Origin: JBBEAM01 sp040882845
GTDB lineage: Bacteria; Pseudomonadota; Alphaproteobacteria; Kiloniellales; DSM-21159
DNA: 64,000 nucleotides
Direction of reading: 5' to 3'
Assembly: GCA_040882845.1 (NCBI GenBank)
Contig: JBBEAM010000009.1
Coordinates: 496,001-560,000 of the forward strand
Made by a program: the position numbers and the translations under genes. Position 1 is the stretch's first letter. Every line of letters begins with the position of its first letter. Under the pieces are notes generated by a model. That model was not told where the DNA came from and did not search any database. It was given only the letters and a program-made list of their open reading frames with translations. This document shows positions 61,225 through 64,000 of this stretch, in pieces.

Positions 61225-64000
61225 ATGGCTCGCATCACATCGCTGAAACTCCAAAGGGTCAACGCTGCAACGATTAGCGCGGCCGGTGCGCGCTACACCC
61301 CTTCATTGGACGAAGCTGCTCCTAATCTCGAAATCCAATCCCTTTTGCACGCAATCGAAGCACTGGCGTTATCCGATTCGCACTGCAAAAACTTGGCGTC
61401 ACTCGCTGAAGATCTTGAAAAAGCCTGGAAGCAATCGCCACAATCTATCAAGAAGCTCTTCTCTCGCCGGAGGCTCACTCCTAAAAAACTGATCGCGCTC
61501 CTAACGCAACTCGTCAAGGAGACCCCTGGAACGTCCGAACGCACGCTAAGCCTGATTAAACGAACCTTGAGCATCATAGACGAGCGGCTAAGTAGCTACC
61601 AACAAAGATTATGGGAGAAACAAAGCGAAAAAGAAGGCGATCTCAACGGGAAACAAAAAGAGCAGTTGGAGTCCGAGCTCTACTGGCTGCGAAAGATAAT
61701 ATCGGCTGTATCTGACGTCGCAAAATGGGTCCGCTCGCCAGAGTTCGAGCTTGTTATGACAAACAGGATGTTCATGCGCGGGGAATGGGGCAGTGGAAAG
61801 ACACATTTCCTATGCGATTTTACAGAGCAGCGGCAGCAAAAAGGTATGCCGACGCTGCTCTTGCTAGCACATCATCTCCCAAACGAACCAAACCCCCTCA
61901 ATGCTATCTGTCGCGTAACCAGCTTGGCGCCCAACCCCGAAGAGCTTTTGAACGAGTTAGACCGTTTGGGAAAGAAGGCGGATGGGCGTGCGCTTATCAT
62001 TATCGACGGCATCAACGAAGCGGATCGCGCAAATTGGCGGAAGGTGATAGCACCTCTCGCGAGGCAGGTAAGACGTTACGCGCACGTCGGACTCGTCCTC
62101 AGTTGTCGCACGCCCTTCCAGCAGCAGCTGCTAGACGAGCGGTCGAGGAAGCTCTACGTCCACACTAGGCACATTGGCTTCGAGGAGATCGAATTCGACG
62201 CCCAGCGCGAATTCTTCCGATACTATCGTATTCCCAATCCTCATGTACCCCTGCTTGTTTCTGAGTTTTCTCGTCCGCTATTCCTAAAAATCTTTTGCTT
62301 GTCACTTTCTGGAAAAACGAAAACGACAAAGAGCCGAGGCATTAACGCGATTGCATCCGGTCAGAAAGGGATGACAAAAATATTTGAGGACTTCGTCGTA
62401 GATATCGGAAATAAAATTGAAGCGGATTTTAATTTACCACACAAGACCTGCTGGAACGTTCTCAAAGGTAATTTCGTTGACGCAAGAAATGCAAAGGTTG
62501 GTATCGCCGTCACGATGGCGAACGGACCCCGTGACTATGTGACGCGCGCTGAGTGCGAAACCATCCTGCAAGTATGGACAGGATGGAATGATATAAAATC
62601 TATCAAAAAACTTCTCCAGCGCCTCATAACAGATGGCCTGCTCGCTGAGGATGTCATGTGGGAGGATGAAGCAGCCCAAGACATCGTTCGGCTGCCCTAC
62701 CAACGATTCAGCGACCACCTCATCTGTCGCCACCTTCTTGAAACTCATCTCCGCTCCAATACCGAGCTCGAAATTCGGCAGTCATTCTTTCGGAACCGCC
62801 CACTGGGGAGGATCTTTGAGCCAGACGATTGGGGAGGCACCTACCGCATGCCAGGCATTGCCTCTGCGATCATGCTTGAGTTTCCAGAGCGAGTTAAACG
62901 GGTCCTGCCAGCTGCAGAACGCGAGTTAGTCTTTTATCTACCCAAAAGGGTGCAGCTATTGATGCCTTTGGTTGATACCTTCCTAGAAGGCTTGCTCTGG
63001 CGGACGAAAGATTCCTTTTCTCGACAAACAAATCATGTCGTTTCTACGCTCCTCAAGGTGAATGATCGGGATATCCAGGTACAGACACTCGAAACATTGG
63101 TGTGCCTCGCCTCGCGGCAAAACCATCCATACTCGGCGAAGCGTTTGGTTAGATATTTGAAGGGTTTCTCACTTCCGGATCGTGACCTCAACTGGAGTGA
63201 GTTTCTCAGATCGGCAGAATCATCGTCTGCCGTCTATAGGCTCTTGGATTGGCTGGATATCAAAAACCGAGTTACCTTGACAGGCCCCACAGCGCTCAAT
63301 CTGGCTCGTCTTTGTGCAATGTTCTTGACAACCACCAATAGGCCACTCAGGGATCGGACCACCAAAGCACTCGTACTCTTGGGAGAGGTATCACCAAAAG
63401 CCTTGTTCAAGACAGTATTGCAGCTGCTAACGTTTAATGATCCTTACGTGCAAGAGCGTATGCTCGCAGCCGCATACGGCGTCGTCATGCGACGTTGGGC
63501 CGTCGCAGACCACGGTTTTATTCGAGAGGCTACTGAGTTAGCAACCGCGCTCTATGATGCGATGTTTGCTCCAAGAGCTCCGCACGCAACTACCCACATT
63601 CTAACGAGGGATTATGCCTTGGGCGTTATCCATCTCGCACAGAAGATGGACACCCAATGCTTAGGGCGGCGAAGTCTTGATCGGATCACTCCACCTTTTC
63701 CTAAGAGCCACGCTCCGATACCGCCTCCAAGATCGATCCGGGAAGGCTACTGTGTAGCTGCCGATAGCGCTATCAGGATGGACTTTGGGAACTACACTGT
63801 CGGTCGATTGTTAGCTTCTCGCAGAAACTATGATTCTGAGCACAAGGAGTATCGAGGTGTCCTTCGTCAGATTAAATGGCGGATACTGGACTTAGGATAC
63901 TCTGAGGCGAGGTTTCAACAGATCGACGCCAACGTCAGCTCTGCCAACTTTCACCATGGCCGCTCTGAGAATGGACATAAGATAGACCGATACGGGAAGA
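61225..64000 (+). CDS. STAND/NACHT-like P-loop NTPase, putative anti-phage defence protein (partial)
   Basis: An open frame of more than 925 residues that leaves the window. Residues 1-175 form a helical N-terminus with a coiled-coil-like stretch near 130-165 and no recognised effector motif. The ATPase core is clear: Walker A GEWGSGKTH (Lys192), Walker B IIIDGINEAD (Asp261) and sensor-like LVLSCRTPF (Arg295). This is typical of STAND ATPases of the Avs/NACHT kind. From about 400 onward it has helical repeats, as in such sensors. GC is near 50%, well below the flanking genes, and the preceding codon is a stop (TAA) immediately before the ATG. A 12-codon frame at 61208-61246 with GGAGAAG upstream overlaps the start and could couple translation. 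Recognition of phage proteins is inferred from the family. Confidence 0.78.
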   Translation, partial: MARITSLKLQRVNAATISAAGARYTPSLDEAAPNLEIQSLLHAIEALALSDSHCKNLASLAEDLEKAWKQSPQSIKKLFSRRRLTPKKLIALLTQLVKETPGTSERTLSLIKRTLSIIDERLSSYQQRLWEKQSEKEGDLNGKQKEQLESELYWLRKIISAVSDVAKWVRSPEFELVMTNRMFMRGEWGSGKTHFLCDFTEQRQQKGMPTLLLLAHHLPNEPNPLNAICRVTSLAPNPEELLNELDRLGKKADGRALIIIDGINEADRANWRKVIAPLARQVRRYAHVGLVLSCRTPFQQQLLDERSRKLYVHTRHIGFEEIEFDAQREFFRYYRIPNPHVPLLVSEFSRPLFLKIFCLSLSGKTKTTKSRGINAIASGQKGMTKIFEDFVVDIGNKIEADFNLPHKTCWNVLKGNFVDARNAKVGIAVTMANGPRDYVTRAECETILQVWTGWNDIKSIKKLLQRLITDGLLAEDVMWEDEAAQDIVRLPYQRFSDHLICRHLLETHLRSNTELEIRQSFFRNRPLGRIFEPDDWGGTYRMPGIASAIMLEFPERVKRVLPAAERELVFYLPKRVQLLMPLVDTFLEGLLWRTKDSFSRQTNHVVSTLLKVNDRDIQVQTLETLVCLASRQNHPYSAKRLVRYLKGFSLPDRDLNWSEFLRSAESSSAVYRLLDWLDIKNRVTLTGPTALNLARLCAMFLTTTNRPLRDRTTKALVLLGEVSPKALFKTVLQLLTFNDPYVQERMLAAAYGVVMRRWAVADHGFIREATELATALYDAMFAPRAPHATTHILTRDYALGVIHLAQKMDTQCLGRRSLDRITPPFPKSHAPIPPPRSIREGYCVAADSAIRMDFGNYTVGRLLASRRNYDSEHKEYRGVLRQIKWRILDLGYSEARFQQIDANVSSANFHHGRSENGHKIDRYGK

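Noticed and set aside
61725..62168. A 147-codon forward frame inside the STAND-like gene
   Set aside because: Alternate frame of the large open frame, which contains the Walker motifs; no independent start signal.

Overview
The window is a high-GC chromosomal segment of an alphaproteobacterium. By eye it is about two-thirds GC up to position 61,000. A member of the Rhodospirillales/Kiloniellales is my best guess, inferred from the alphaproteobacterial-type tad/cpa pilus locus, the Liv-type transporter and the aerobic benzoyl-CoA (box) genes. There is no rRNA, no CRISPR array, no insertion sequence and no phage gene. One tRNA (Val, GAC) is present.

Layout. 1-581: the start of a FecR-type anti-sigma gene cut by the left edge. 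774-1646: a LysR regulator. 1643-12634: an aerobic benzoate module. One divergon arm carries boxC, boxB, a ferredoxin/flavodoxin-NADP+ reductase, a thioesterase and a MaoC hydratase. The regulator boxR lies between the arms. The other arm carries a flavodoxin, a DUF4863 protein, benzoate-CoA ligase, an alpha/beta hydrolase and a metallo-beta-lactamase-fold hydrolase. 13638-18326: a five-gene Liv-type ABC importer, probably for benzoate or another aromatic acid, with a BoxR-like operator upstream. Together these genes would import benzoate, activate it to benzoyl-CoA, epoxidise it (BoxB) and cleave the ring (BoxC). BoxA and the semialdehyde dehydrogenase BoxD are not in the window; the reductase plus flavodoxin are candidates to replace BoxA.

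18682-32513: a complete Flp/Tad pilus locus: tadD, tadC, tadB, tadA, cpaE, cpaD, cpaC, cpaB, cpaA, flp, two tandem TadG-like genes (the first lacking about 254 internal residues) and two TadE-like genes. 32707-35073: a copper-exporting P-type ATPase behind a textbook CueR-type promoter. 35105-40229: an amino-acid/polyamine-type FAD oxidase, an MFS transporter, a small membrane protein and a PAS histidine kinase. 40429-43628: a bufferin-type RiPP operon (a DUF2282 precursor with four Cys, a DUF692/MNIO enzyme, a DUF2063 partner and DoxX) followed by a sulfotransferase-like gene. 43776-60269: mixed metabolism and signalling, including an M24 peptidase, a TauD dioxygenase, a GST remnant, a second histidine kinase, a membrane ATP-grasp protein, tRNA-Val, N-formylglutamate amidohydrolase, GNAT, ankyrin, a class V aminotransferase, a secreted FecR-like protein with a CHASE2 adenylate cyclase, a universal stress protein, and a hydratase/CoA-transferase/acyl-CoA dehydrogenase trio. 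60348-61034: a SAM methyltransferase.

From about 61,035 the base composition drops to near 50% GC. A very large open frame runs off the right edge. It encodes a STAND/NACHT-like P-loop NTPase with a helical-repeat C-terminus, which looks like a horizontally acquired defence gene, possibly the edge of a defence island.
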